Of a stretch of DNA of 64,000 nucleotides, positions 33,891-46,900 are shown piece after piece. Positions within the stretch are counted from its first letter, which is position 1. The number at the start of each line of letters is the position of its first letter. A model generated the notes under the pieces. The model worked only from the letters and a program-made list of their open reading frames with translations, searched no databases and had not been told where the DNA came from. Source of the stretch: Apus apus (lineage: Eukaryota; Chordata; Aves; Apodiformes; Apodidae). The position numbers and the translations under genes are program-made. The stretch lies in the NCBI RefSeq assembly GCF_020740795.1, contig NC_067287.1:16631501-16695500 (forward strand), given 5' to 3'.

Positions 33891-36657
33891 CTGCAGCACG
33901 CGGCCCAGGGCACTGTTCCCTAGCACTGTCACCTTTCCCACATGGACAAAAAGCCACACCAGTGGGTCATTGCAGGAGATTCAGGCTCTCCAGCTGCAAT
34001 GAGACTGCAGAGCCTTGAGGACACCCTGGCAGGGGAGACCAAGAGCAACTTTATTCCTTTATCTCCCAGACAATGCCACGATTCAGCAGGTGTTAAATGT
34101 TTTAATGGGATTCAGCATAGCTTCTGTTGCCCACCTGCCCCAAGGCCATTTTACCCCTCCCTAGCAGCCAGGACTAACAGCCAAGAAGAAAAGGCCTGTT
34201 GTGTGTTGCATTAACTGCCTGACAGACTGAGCACTCCTGATAACCAGCACAAGGAGGAGGGGAGCCCCATTAGCTGGCCAAGCTCACAGCTCTGCCATCC
34301 TCACACTGGCTCTGTATCTGCTGGCCGAGCTGTTGTGGCCAGCCAGGTCACCAACTTCAGCTCCACGAGAACATCACCCCACTTCACCACCCAAACACCA
34401 CTGGAAAGGAGCAGGACCTTTATCTCCAGTCTCATCGTTAGAGAGATGTTCTTTAGGGCAGGAGGACAAATCCAGTCCTGGAAGCCAGTACAGGCAGCTC
34501 AGACTTCCTCCTGCCTGGGATCCACATATGGTTAGCAGAGACAAGGCTTCTCCCCTCTCCTGGGAGCAGGACTGTTGGTCTGGCTCTAGTACAGGACCAT
34601 GGCTCATCGCCTTCACTGCCTTCACCCTTGGCAGTGGGTAGCAACAAAGCCTCTTACTAAGGCACAGGTTCTCCCCACCAGCACCGCACATCTCTGCCCA
34701 CCCTTCACCTCACCACAGCCCCCAAGATCCGAGTGTGGGGAGGAGCAGCAGGAAGGCACTGAAGCCCCCTGTGAGGGCATGGCTGTAGGCTCCCCCCGAG
34801 CAGTGCCTGGGCATGCTGCTGTGGCCCACTCACTTTGCCAAGGGGACAGCAGAGTGACTCAGTCACAAATGTAAGTGCTTTCCAGAACCAGGGCCAGGGT
34901 CCAGTTTCCAGCTTGAGAAGAAGCAGCAGGAATTTCCCCAACACTGGGAAAGGGTTTGTCTCTGATTGTATTTTTAACTTAGGGTGTGGGTAAAGAAGAA
35001 AAGTGCATGGCATCTGCTAATAGCTCTGCTTAGTGCATGCAGAGTCATCCCAGCTCACAGGCATCAGAGAAGACCTCGAACAGAGCTGAACCATCACCAT
35101 CCCACACCTCCTGTGAAGAGCAGAGGGAGGAATGATTTCTCTCTCTGATGTGTAGGTAGTGCAGAAACCTCTTGTTCCTTGACCCACCGTTGCTGAAGGT
35201 AGTGTCTCAGAGCTCTCTCCCACCAGAAAGGCACTAATCAGAGAAGTGAATTTACCTCTGATGGTGCTCCAACAGGCAAGTACAGTGTGAGTTCCATTTC
35301 CTGCAGGTCCAGGCTGTGTTCAGCCCCCCAGGGAGAGTGGTGAGGATGGGAGCTTTAACGAAAAAAAAGCTGTCGTTCCCTGCACACGTCTGCACCCAGG
35401 CTCCATCCATTCACTCTTGGGGGTTACACCAGACTAACACACAGCATTTCCCATGTTGACCCACCTGTCCCACAAGGCAGAGGTGTTAATGGTGATGCAG
35501 TCCAGGGCATCAGATCACAAAGAAGGCCTGAGGATGGACAAACTCAGTAATCCTGTCTCTGCTCCACCAGGCTGCCCTTAGGCTCCGGCAGCTGGATACA
35601 ACCCGCTTCAGGACAAGGTGTTGTCCTGCCCCTGCCTGTGTTACCCATTTGAGAAGCCTGTTGCAGGACTACAGATCATCTGTAGTGAGGAGCCTGGACC
35701 AGGCAGAGTCACCCCAACTGGGCTGAACAGCCAGGCCCTGCTGCTGCCCTGAACTGGGGAGAAAGGAGGTGTTATCTCTTCACCTGGTCAGCACTAGCTG
35801 AAGCCTAGAGGAGGACAGAAAAGCTGCTGTGAGGTAGGAGACCTGGCCCCCAGAGTGCCAGGACAAGAGGAGGGGGTCTGCACGTCTCATGAAGGATCCA
35901 GGACTCATGAAGGCCCCAGGCACCCAGGCTGAGCTCAGGAGCTGGCAGTGCCTTTGCTGTATCTCTGACAACAGGAACAGCTTGGCCCTGGGGCTTGGTA
36001 ACAGTTACACACGCCTGGCTCCAGTACAGAGCAGAACACTGGGGTTGTGATGGGTGAGCTGCAGCACCCCGGGCACAGCAGGCATCTGCCCTCTGCCAAG
36101 CAGGGAGAAAGCCCTCTGCAGCTCCTTGTGCATGGTCTTCTCTTGGGCTGCAAGGGGAGAAGGTGCCACGCCGGTCTTGGCTGAGCACTAGCACTGTGAG
36201 CACGGCAGGAGGAGCAGCTGGAGAAGAACACCAGCAGCATCCCCTCCAGAGCAGGGTGGCTGGCTGGGCCGTGGGTAGCAGAGCCTGTAGCAGGGCTGCA
36301 GAAGACGGGAGATGCTGCAAAGCCAGCCCCGCTGCCTGGCACGGTCAGCCTGCAGCCTCTGCCAGAAAGCCCGCAGCCGGTGCCCAAGACCAGCCGCAGC
36401 TTCACGCCGGCTCCTGGGATTTATCACAACTCACACTGCCACCTCCTGGCTGTGACAAACCCCGCTCCTTCACTGAGACACCCTCCCGCAGCCTGGCGGA
36501 CCCCTCATTGCCAGGCCAAGGCTCAATGCAACCCCTTCCCCAGGTGACAGCCTTGCAGTCTGAAAAGGGGAGAGCTTGCTCAGGGTGCTCCCAAACCCAG
36601 ACGCATGGATTACATACATCAGACGCTGGTGTCTGTGTGCCCACGGGTCAAGCTGCT

Positions 36658-36663
36658 TTTATT
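36658..36663 (-). terminator. Candidate distal poly(A) signal AATAAA, CFAP65
   Basis: First canonical AATAAA on the - strand after the CFAP65 stop, 1.15 kb downstream. Confidence 0.35.
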
Positions 36664-37758
36664 GGGCTGCCAGTTTGCTTGATGGTGCTGCAGCTGCTCT
36701 CTCTGACTGGGTCACTGTATGTGGGACCTACAGCAGTCACTGTAGCAAGAAGGGGAGGAGGATTCAGTACTTGCATCCTACTGCTGTGTAGTGAGCAGAG
36801 GCTCAGCACCTCAAGGCCCAGCTCTCAGCCCATCCTCAGCTACAGTTCAAAGCAGATTCCACTCTGAGCTGATACAGACTGGGAGCACTGGTAACAGTCA
36901 GAGAGGCTGTCCATGTCCAGGTTCTTTTACAACGATGTGGCTAGCCACAGAGAGAAGGGATCTCATGAACTCTGCTGCGGAGTTGCCAGAAGATTCAAAT
37001 TGGAGCTGAGGACATAACCAGGACATATCTCCTCAGAGGCAGCCAGCATGCTGAGCATAGGTCATGGTGTGGGAGGATCAGAGTTGCTCTGGACATCACA
37101 GGGACAGAATGAGAAGTGGAAACAGTTGATGACCTTGAAGAGTTCGAGCAGCACAGTGGCCAGCAGCTATGATCCTGAGGGTGCAGGTGCTCGACTGGTG
37201 ACACTGAAGAAGAGATTGTTTTTAGGGTGAGGAGATAGCAGTCTGCTGCTGCTTCCCCCAGGCAATTGTCTTTCCCTAAGGGATCATGTGGAATACCCAT
37301 TGTCTAACTCAACAAGACTCCTGCAGCTCTGGAGATGACATCTCCATCCAACAACCCTCTCCCATCCTCCCTCAATCCCATCTCCCTACACAAATCCTCA
37401 TGTTTTGCTCTCAGCCCACACCATCTTGGACTACAGAAGCTTTACCCCCTTTCTGCAGTCAGAGGCTGTTGCTGCCTGCTCCCTGATCCCTTTTCCCAAG
37501 AGACCTTCCTTGTGCTGGGGTCTCCAGTGCTCCAGGCCAGCCCCTTCTGCCAGCCCTTTACTCACAGGCCCTACCCCAGAGCTGCATGATGGTCTCAGGG
37601 CACAGAAAGGCTGTAGCATCACCACTTTTGCTCTGAGGCTCAGGACAAGCCAAGGAGGGGCAGAGGCTTTGGGAGTGGATTCCCCCTTTTGCACAGGCAG
37701 CGTGTCATTGGTAGGCAGTGATCCAGCTAATCCATGTGGTCTAGAAAATGGGCTGGGC

Positions 37759-37764
37759 TTTATC
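37759..37764 (-). terminator. Candidate proximal poly(A) signal GATAAA, CFAP65
   Basis: Variant hexamer 53 bases after the stop. It would give a very short 3'UTR. Confidence 0.35.
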
Positions 37765-37816
37765 CTGACATATTAAGGGCACATCCTGCCTCCCACCACA
37801 GCACAAGTACACTCTG

Positions 37817-37958
37817 CTACCTTTGGGAATGGCGGCGGGGTAGAGGAGTGACCCTGGCCCGAGCTGTCAGCACCAGCTCCCCACTGCTGGCTTCCATCAG
37901 GATATTCTGCAGTGTGTCTTCCAGCACCTCATCCACCAGGTTCCCAAAGGCCGGCTGC
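37817..37958 (-). CDS. CFAP65: CFAP65 terminal coding exon
   Basis: Acceptor TTGCCCTGCAG; encodes [20 protein letters not shown] to [12 protein letters not shown], then TAG. It matches human ILVEASRGEVVLTSRPRV (here [18 protein letters not shown]) but stops about 30 residues sooner. Confidence 0.9.
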
Positions 37959-40900
37959 CTGCAGGGCAAAAGTACAGGCAGAGAACAGCTATCAGGAAGC
38001 AGATAAGGAAGGCTGCTTGCTGTGACTCCTCCCAGGACACATCAGGCACAGCAGTGGAGCACATACTGTTTCCAAAATGCTGAGGCCAATGAACCAAAGA
38101 CTTGAGCAATGTGGTGCTGACCCTTTTCCCCAAACTGCCACCAGTTGGCATCAGGCCTTGACCTCAGACAGAGCTGGGTCACTGTGGTCATACTGGTTTC
38201 TCCCTCCCAGCTGTGCTGTAGTTAGAATTTGTGCACATGCCTGTGGCCTGTAGCAGTGCCCAAGGGTATAGACACAGCAAATGCGAGGTGATGAAATACT
38301 GCTGTGAAAATAAAAGCTAAGGTAAGCACACACTGCACTCATGTCTGATACACCCAGGACTGTCTGAGCATAAAGCAGACTTCACACACTACCAGCATCC
38401 TGGCACTGCCCACAGCTCAACCCCAAGGCACAGCAAACCTGCACTCTTCACAAACCCCACTCGGGAGAGGGTGGGTAGGTGGGCTAGCTGGGCTAGCATC
38501 AGTTTCCACCCAGATCCCACAGAACACTCCAACAGAAATGCTGCAGGGCTGAAGCAGAAATGGATTTCTGGCCAGGCAGTGTGGCTCTCCTGCCTGTGCA
38601 GCTCTTGCCTCTTATGTGTGAGCTCTTCCTCACCTCCTCAGCATCTTCTTCTTCTCCCTCAACTGCTCGTAGGAGGAAATGTCCCAAGATTCCAGCAAAT
38701 CAGTGTTGGGAGAGGTTTCCTGCCTCATTTCTTTCCTCTCTCCACCCTTCTCAGGGTAAAGATCTGTCAAAGCAGAGACCCCAGAGGGGACTGTGGAGCG
38801 CTGTCTCCTGTCCTGGAGCTCTGCCGATTCTGCACATTGGAACTGGGAGAAATATGGAATGGGGTCATCCAGGCATCTTTTCACTGCTTCATGAAACTGG
38901 GTATCCTCCAAGACATCTCTAAGAGGAAGGAAATAAGATATGAGTTCCAGCAAATCAGATATCTGTATGACCCCAGAGGGTCATTAAAAATCAGAAGAAG
39001 CCCTGACCGATATCAGTGTTTAGTCTGTCCCTTCTAGATTTCTGCACCTAAGGCAGGCAGGAAGATGGCTTGGGCTAAGGAAGCTAACTTTGCCATCCCA
39101 ACACTGGTCCTCTACATTTCTGCAGCTGACAGACAAAACAGGTACATCCCAATGCAACCTGCTCCCAAGATCATGGCAGACAGAGTGCCCTGGTTCCTCG
39201 GCAGTGACATTGTTCTCTATGCAGAGATGGATGGACCCAGCCTATAGCTGGGGACCAAGACCCTGCCTTTGGCTGTCACACCAGGACACCTGAGCTCGTA
39301 GTCCCCAGCCTTTGGCAGGCTGGATTCCCTGCTCTGGTGTGGCAGGAGTGCACAGACTCCTATGGGATTAGCAGAGGGCTGGCCATGCTTCACTCACTGC
39401 CTGGAAAAGAGGGGCTCCAAACTGGGTGAGGGGACACTCACCTGATGACACCTCCGAGTATGTCAGTCACTATCTGCATCTCCTGCTTGGAAGCAGCAGC
39501 CAGGGACAGCCGTCTGGGGTCCATGTCCATCCTGTCTCTGACCCTACTCTCATCCACATAGCTGCTTTCCAAGCCCAGGTCAATGGAGGGGCTGTGAAAA
39601 AGAGTTGTTCCATCAGTGGCAGCACCACTGAACTGAGCTGCTGAAGACCTGCATCCCTCTGGCTGAGCTGCAGCACTGCAGGCCAAGTGGTGCACAGAAC
39701 CAGGGGAGGAGTGGGAGCTGCTGCATTTGTGACAGCAGCAGAAACTCTGTCATAAGAGAGGAGCACTGAGCTCTGATGGTATCTCCCTGATGTGGGAGGG
39801 AGAGGAGCTGGTCATGTCAGCTCATTCTGGGGAAATCAAGGCACCTCTTGCCTAATACTGAGGCACTGGAGGGAAGCAGAGCAGAGCTCCAAGTTCAGTG
39901 CATATCACAGCATGAGCAGCCCTGGCTCAGATGAAGATGACAATCCAAAAAGCTGGATTTCTTACCGGGACAAGAAGTATTTGGGGAACTCTGAGGGGAA
40001 GTTGCTGAAGAAGTCCTCAACATAGTACGACCTGCCTGTCACACCGAGTTGTAAGAGGATGGGCTTGGGAGGCTGTGGTTTGACCCACACCCAGGTGGGT
40101 TCTTTGTCCATCAGCAGCCTCCTCTGTAAATGTCCAGCTGGCAGATTTGGCGTTGGATGGTTTTTAATAGGGGGTAATGTCTGTTGGAGAGAAAGAAATG
40201 GCAAGTACTTAGTTGCTCCTTTGCCAACAGGTAGGCTGGTGTAGGTGTGAGCACAGGCATGAGAACTGGAAAGCCCAGTATCCAGAATCACCGCCAGATC
40301 CTGGGCAGGAGACAGCACCAGAATGATCTTAGCACTGCAGTACCACAAGCACAAGGTCTGCTCCCTCCTCACTGCCCAGTGTACCAGCCCTGTGTGACAG
40401 CAGGGCTTCAGCATCTGTGGAACTCTGAGAGATCATCTCCATTCTTCTGTGCACTCTGGGAGTGCTGTGGGATAAGGGATGTGTAGGAATGCATGTGGAA
40501 ATTTTCCCCTGAGCCTAGAAGGAAACCAGGAACTAACACCAGACACTACATGGCCCAGCTGGGGGCTGCTTTACCAGCAGTGAGTTTGGGGAAAGTTTCT
40601 TAGGGCAGTAGTCCAAAAGCCTGGACCAGAAGGACACCACCCAGCTCTAGAGAAGCCCTCAGGTATCACAGGACTTCAGTGACCTTTGACACATAGATGT
40701 CCAGCCTCTGGGAATGAGGCCAGAGGCCTTCACTGCTCCTGACAGGGACACAGCAGGTGATTGTGGACTCCAAATTGTCACTAGGAGCTAAAAATTCAGA
40801 GGACTAGATGAAACTGTTTTTACTTTTCCTCAACAATCCTTATGTTCATCCCAGTGAGTGCCCAGATCTGCACAACTGATCACACCTAACAGCACAGGGC

Positions 40901-43900
40901 AAACAGTCCAGGATAGAGCTGCCCTGAGCAGGACAGTGCAGGGCATGCAGAGGCACTGTGCAGGGTCCCAGGAGCACTGCTACAGCCTTACTATGGTGGC
41001 AGTCCTGAGATAACAGGCTGTGTCCCCTAACTGAGTCAATCTGCTCAGGCCCAGTCTCACATCAGCTTCTCCTTAACCCTTCTAGATCTTGGTTTAGGTG
41101 GTTCTCCACAAGCCTTGTCATTCCCACAGCACATCCTGCTGATGGCTGTAGATGCAGTGTGGCTCTGTCTTTGGGCACAGGCAGGTCTGTAGAGCATTCA
41201 CTGGGACCTTGTCTCACACCTTGCCAGCAAGGCTGGAAAAAGTTGTCTTTTCCAGCAGTGCACATGGCTGTGCAAACTTGAGGGAATACAGAGATAAACC
41301 TGGCAAATTGAGCTTTAAAGCTTGCTGTGCGCTTATATCAAAGCAGTTGCTGCCTGCAGCTTCTCCCAAGGCACAAAGCACAGCTCTTTTAGCAGTGAGG
41401 ACAAAGTCTGCACCATGTCACACCTGGGTCTTGCTGCTTTCCACTGTGGCCCCAGTGTGAAACGAGTCCAGGTACCGACTGCCCTGCCCACGTGCATCTT
41501 TTCTGCTTATTTGAAACCTTTTCTCCTTTTCTCCAGTCATGGGTGCATGTTTGGTTCCAATTTCACTTCCTGTTCACCTCAGCTGGAAAGTTACTGCCCA
41601 CAGGACACAGCCAGACAGTCTAATTCTTCTGGCTCCTCCAAACAGTCTGTTTCCCAAAGCCTTGAAGCTACAAATCCTGCTGTGCTCTCTGTCCAGGCTC
41701 CCACGCTGTGATATCCAGCATCTGTCTCTTTTCTAAAGCAGTCAGTTTGATTCTACCATGGGTGAGATGGGCCTGACTTACCTTGTATTTCCTGATCATA
41801 GCTGAGGATTCAGGAATATTTTCTGTCTCAGCAGAATCTGATGACCTCTGAAAAGAAAAATTTTTTAAAAAATAATTTAAAAAAAGAATAAAGAGAAATT
41901 GTCGTGCAGGAAAGATACGGAGCAGAACAAGACTCCAGTATTTTGTTTTACTTTGTCCCAGCTGAGAGTCAATGATCTCATTCTCCTATTCTTCACTCTC
42001 CACATTCTTACTGGTTGTTACACATTTGTCTCCAGTGTTTGTTCATGGTTAAAAATCCAACCACTGGTTTCCAAAGCCTCTGGCTTTGTTTTTCCTAAGG
42101 CTTCTCATGCACTTCCAAATTTCAGATGATCACTAGCAATTTCAGAGCTTGTAAGGCGATTCTTGGCTAGAAACCAAGATCTAATTTTCCACTGTCCACA
42201 GAGCAGCTATAAGATCTTGAGCAGATCACAACCTCATGTCATCTTACCAACTCGTCTAGATTTTCTTAAAGAACATTTTTTGACACTGGCTGCTGTTTCT
42301 GAGCTGAGCTAAACTAAGCTGATGCAAAGTTCTGGCAGCACTTACTCGTGCAGGTGACTTTTGTTTCTTCTTTGTCCCAAGGTCCTTCTCTGTGATGGTG
42401 AATTCCACAGCTTGTCGTTCTTTCTCCTTTTCCCACTCCTGCAGCTCCCTCTCATACTGAAACAGGGACTCCTGGATGTATACCTAGGAAGCAAACCATG
42501 ATTGGAGGGAGCAGAGCTAGAGAGAAGCTACAACACAGTCTCTGGCTCAAGTTCATGCTTGTCACTAATTCCTCCCTTCTGGGAGGTTCTAGCCAGCCTG
42601 CTCCCTTTCTGTGTCTTCCAGTGGCAGGAAGAGGAGAGAACAGTGCTACTACAAAACTTAAAGACACTACCTCTTGCCAAAGGACACCTGGAAAGTGCCC
42701 AGATGGACACTACTGCAAGTGTGTGCCCCTACTAATATTAAAGAAACAAGACTTGCTTTTTACAGATATTTAAGTCTATGACATCCATGGAAAGCCACTC
42801 TCATTCAAGCTGTGACTTCTAGTAGCTGGGTTCAACTCACAAAGCCACATGTTGCACAGTAGCACCGCATCTAGGGAGCCACACAGACAGAGAGGCTTAA
42901 AGCATCAGGAGAGATGAAGCTCATTATCTTAAAAAATGATGAATGCTAGCCAGCATTATGGAGCAAAGAAGGATTCCTTCAGCAGCTGACAGCTCGAGCC
43001 AACCATTTGGCAACTGCAGTGACATGCCCAGGTGATGGTAAAATACAGGTACCTCTTGGGTCTCACCTCACACACCAGATCTGTGCTCCAGATGGAAGGA
43101 CTCCCTGAACACTGCACTGTGATGAAGCAGGGGATGCTCTCTCCGGCCTGCACAACCCCTGACTCTGGAGCAATCTGCAATACCTGGGGGAAAAACAAAA
43201 CACCACACCAACAAGAAAACAAAATCAAACAAGCCACAGTGGAGCTGTTTCATTGTCCTGAGACCTTCCTATGTGCCTACTCTTGTGGGAATTCTCTCCC
43301 CTCCCATTCTCAGAGGTACATTGCATGAGGGAGATGCAGATGATATATTCTAAGAACAACCATGGACTTTGCTAATAGACAGGGTCCTGAGGTTCATTAT
43401 CACGCCCTGTAGTTCCAGGTTCATGTATCCTCACTGAAGTCTTCAGATTCCCCTTCTAAATTCCTGTCTTTCTTCTGCTATCATAACCCTTCTCCCTACC
43501 CTTTCATCAGCTAATAAAAAAGCTAGTTCCCTGGGATAATTTCCAAGTGTCTGATTGAAAATGGAGTTGTAAGGTCCTTTCATGGCACAACAGAGATACA
43601 CAGCAAGACTATAGAGAAGAGAGAAGGACTCACCCGCTTGTCTTTACAGGTACTTATCCACCAGATGAATGCAATAGTCTTGCTCTCCAAGATATTGTTG
43701 AGAAAGACAAGTCGACTGGCTTTGGCACAGTTCGGGATATTTCCAAAGCAGATCCTGTGGTGTGACAAGGTGGCTGCCTGCAGGAAACAAGGTGAAACCG
43801 GGAGGAACAGCAAGGAAGGAAGATGGAACGTGGCCATTGGGGAAGAGCAGTCAGTCATCTTTAAGTTATCCAGCAATTCATAGATGATATTTGCCAGTTA

Positions 43901-46900
43901 CCTTTACTATGACAATAACTTAAGGGAGTGTTACATTTCTCTCATTTTTGCTCTGGTTACAGTGACTCTTTACAGTGAGAGGACAGCCCTGTTGCAGTGG
44001 ATTGAGCAAGCAATTAAGAGAACATATGCTGGTGTTGGGGCAGAAGAGGACCTCAGGAGCACAGAGGACCAGTAGCACCCAGATTCTCTCTGCAGCACTT
44101 CCAGCCCAGGCCTTTTCCTAATTTAGCTGACAAACACAAGGTATGTGCTTATGCAAAATCCTCATCAACCTGAATGCAAGTTTTGGGAAAATGTTCCTTA
44201 CTAATCTGTTCCATTCTCCAGGCACAGAGCAAACTCTAATTAATGACACTGACCATCAGAGAAGCTAATGACTCTCAGTTAGAAACAGAGCCTTACAGAA
44301 TGGCATCATCACTGGCAGCTTAAAAAAAGGTTTTCAATAATCTTCTCTTTGCTGTACCCAGGAATGCAATGGCCCTGCTGGAAGCCAAAAAACATATGTA
44401 GCTGTGGCTAGGCTCCAAGGTAGGCATGCTCATGTCAGGTGGGATGAATCCGTTACCTGTCTCTGCTGATGCTGTTGGATGCTGATTCATTATGCTGGGA
44501 TCTGTGGCTGAATTTAACAACAGACTGTCCAGGCTGGCAGGTCAGCTCTAGCCAGGCCAAACAAGCTCCTGCTGAGCCAGCGACAGGTCAAACAAGTGCA
44601 TTCCTCAGGATGTGCCTGAATTACTGACCTTCCTGCAGTCTGTGTTCAGGTTATGAATCACCTGAATTTGGCTGTGAAATAGTGGCAACCAAGTCCTGAC
44701 AGAGACCTTGGAGCGGCCTTCCAGTACCTGAAGAGCTACAGAAAAGCTAGAAAGGGACGTTTTACAAGGGCTTGTAGTGATAAGGTGAGGGGGAATGGTT
44801 TTAAACTGAAAGAAGATAGATTTATATTAGATATTAGGAATAAATTCTTTCCTGTGAGGGTGGTGAGACACTGGAACAGGTTGCCCAGAGATGCTGTGGA
44901 TGCCCCCTCCCTCGAAATGTTCAAGGCCAGGTTGGATGGGGCTTTGAGCAACTTAGTCTAGTTGGAGGTGCCCTTGCCCATGGGAGTTGGAACTAGATGG
45001 TCCCTAAAGTCCTTTGCAACCCCAACTATTCTGTGATTCTATGTCAGGAGCACAATGCTCTTTTTGTGAATGCATTGCCAAAGAAAAAGGTGCTGTAGCT
45101 GCACAATGAGAAAGGGATCTGTGATGGGGTGTAACATTTAACAGAAAATTTGAAACACAAACCCTAAAGCGTTTTTGGTTCTAATGGCAGTAGAAGCAGC
45201 AAGCTGGAAGGAAGACACCCTTTAGAACAACTGTTTCTATGAGTTAGGCTCTAGATGACCTGCTGGATCTAGATGACCTGCTGGAAGGGAAATATGTTGC
45301 TCTACCTCATGACAAATGAACTATCTTGCAACACAAGCTACTGCTAGACGGGGCCACTTGCATATTTCAGTCTCTGTCACACATTTCTGAATTGATTATA
45401 TCGCTCATATCAGTGTACCTGGACTTACCTGCCCAGGCACAGTTAGCTCCATAGAACCTGGACAGACCGAACGAGACAAAACTTCTCTGGATGTGGCAGT
45501 CTCTTCTACAATATTGGGATCATATCCTACTCCCTGAAAGGTGATCAGAGCTGATTCACCCCCCAGGATGTAGATGGGAACATCAACCTGCCGTGGACAA
45601 GTCCAACCATCAGTAAGTCAATAATTTTAGGCACACAACAGAAACTGTTTCTGGCAGTCTTTAGAAGAGTCTTACTGAGTACGTTCTGGCTTCCAGTGGT
45701 GAGAAGATCCACTCAACGAGACCTGTTGTGCCAGGGGGGATTTCTCCTCTAGGAGTCAGGCAGACAAACACAGAATGCCGAAAATTCTCCTCCTTGATGC
45801 TCACAACATTGTCCAGCTGAAGCTCAAACTTGACAGGAACAGAGCCGCCATTGTAGAGTTCATAAATCTGGAGTGAATCAGAGAGAGCAGAGCTTATTAT
45901 ACCATGCACAAGTTAAACTAGTTAGCACTTCCCCAGAGGACTCTGATAAGCATTAATAATTAATTAGTCAGCTTGTCTCCTAAGAATGAGGAGACCTCAT
46001 AATGTCAGGACTTATCACTAAGGCTCTGATAGGAGACTGTGCTGAAGGTTTATCACCACACATGTACATTGATAACTACAGTGCCCTGTAAATTGTGGTG
46101 CCCTGCAAATTCAGTCCAGGAGAAAATTAATACAAATTAGCTAAGGGGATCATTGTAAAGCAGATTACTTGAAATGCAAAAGGACTCGTATTAAAGTGTT
46201 CTTAATTCAATTCAGACTTGTTCATCTCCCAAGTAAATTAGGCAGAACAGAATCAAAGTTGTCTTTTTGCTGAATAAGTGCTTAAGGAAGTTTAATTAAT
46301 TTACTAAAAAACTAATTAGGATTTCTTTCCAGAATGTCTGGAGCAGCTAGACAAGTTTTCACTCAGATCCAATGCAAGAGAATAAGGGAACAGCCCAACA
46401 CACCTCATAAGCATTCTGGCTAGAGTGAAAGACAAACCTTACTGAACTGGAGAGGTACTTTCCCTGCTGCCATCCCAGTGGCCATTTCTAGGCTCTGCCT
46501 GCTACTAGTCTCAAAATTCTGCTGTGATGCTTTGCTGCAGAGGCCACTCTGTTTCCTGGGAGATGTCCCAGACACTCCCTGTCCTTGGGACACAGTAACA
46601 CTAGCTCCTTCCCTCCGCTCACTGCTGAGTTTGGCCCCAGAATGCTCACCTGTGTGGGGGGATTGGAGGTCCCAATGGCAATGGGTGTGAAGAGGTGCGT
46701 GGTGGATGCAAAATGGATGTACTGCTGGTTCTGTTCCACTGTCACGCTGCTGAAGTTCAGCTACAATGGAAGGAAATGCAGTCACTTTCTCACAGGGCCT
46801 TCACCTCATCACTAACAACTCTGCAAAGACTCTGAAGGATTTTGCAAGCTGAGGGCAATAGAGTTACAGATTTAAGGCAGTAATACCAGAACAGTGTGTC

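Larger units (their letters stand above)
31450..36657. other. miR-375-CFAP65 intergenic region, no gene seen
   Basis: No coding similarity in any frame. It includes an AT-richer island at 33230-33890 that may be an old LTR. The right part may be extended 3'UTR of CFAP65. Confidence 0.5.

Noticed and set aside
36163-36867. 234-codon + strand frame downstream of CFAP65
   Set aside because: No family resemblance; it lies in probable 3'UTR or intergenic DNA on the opposite strand.
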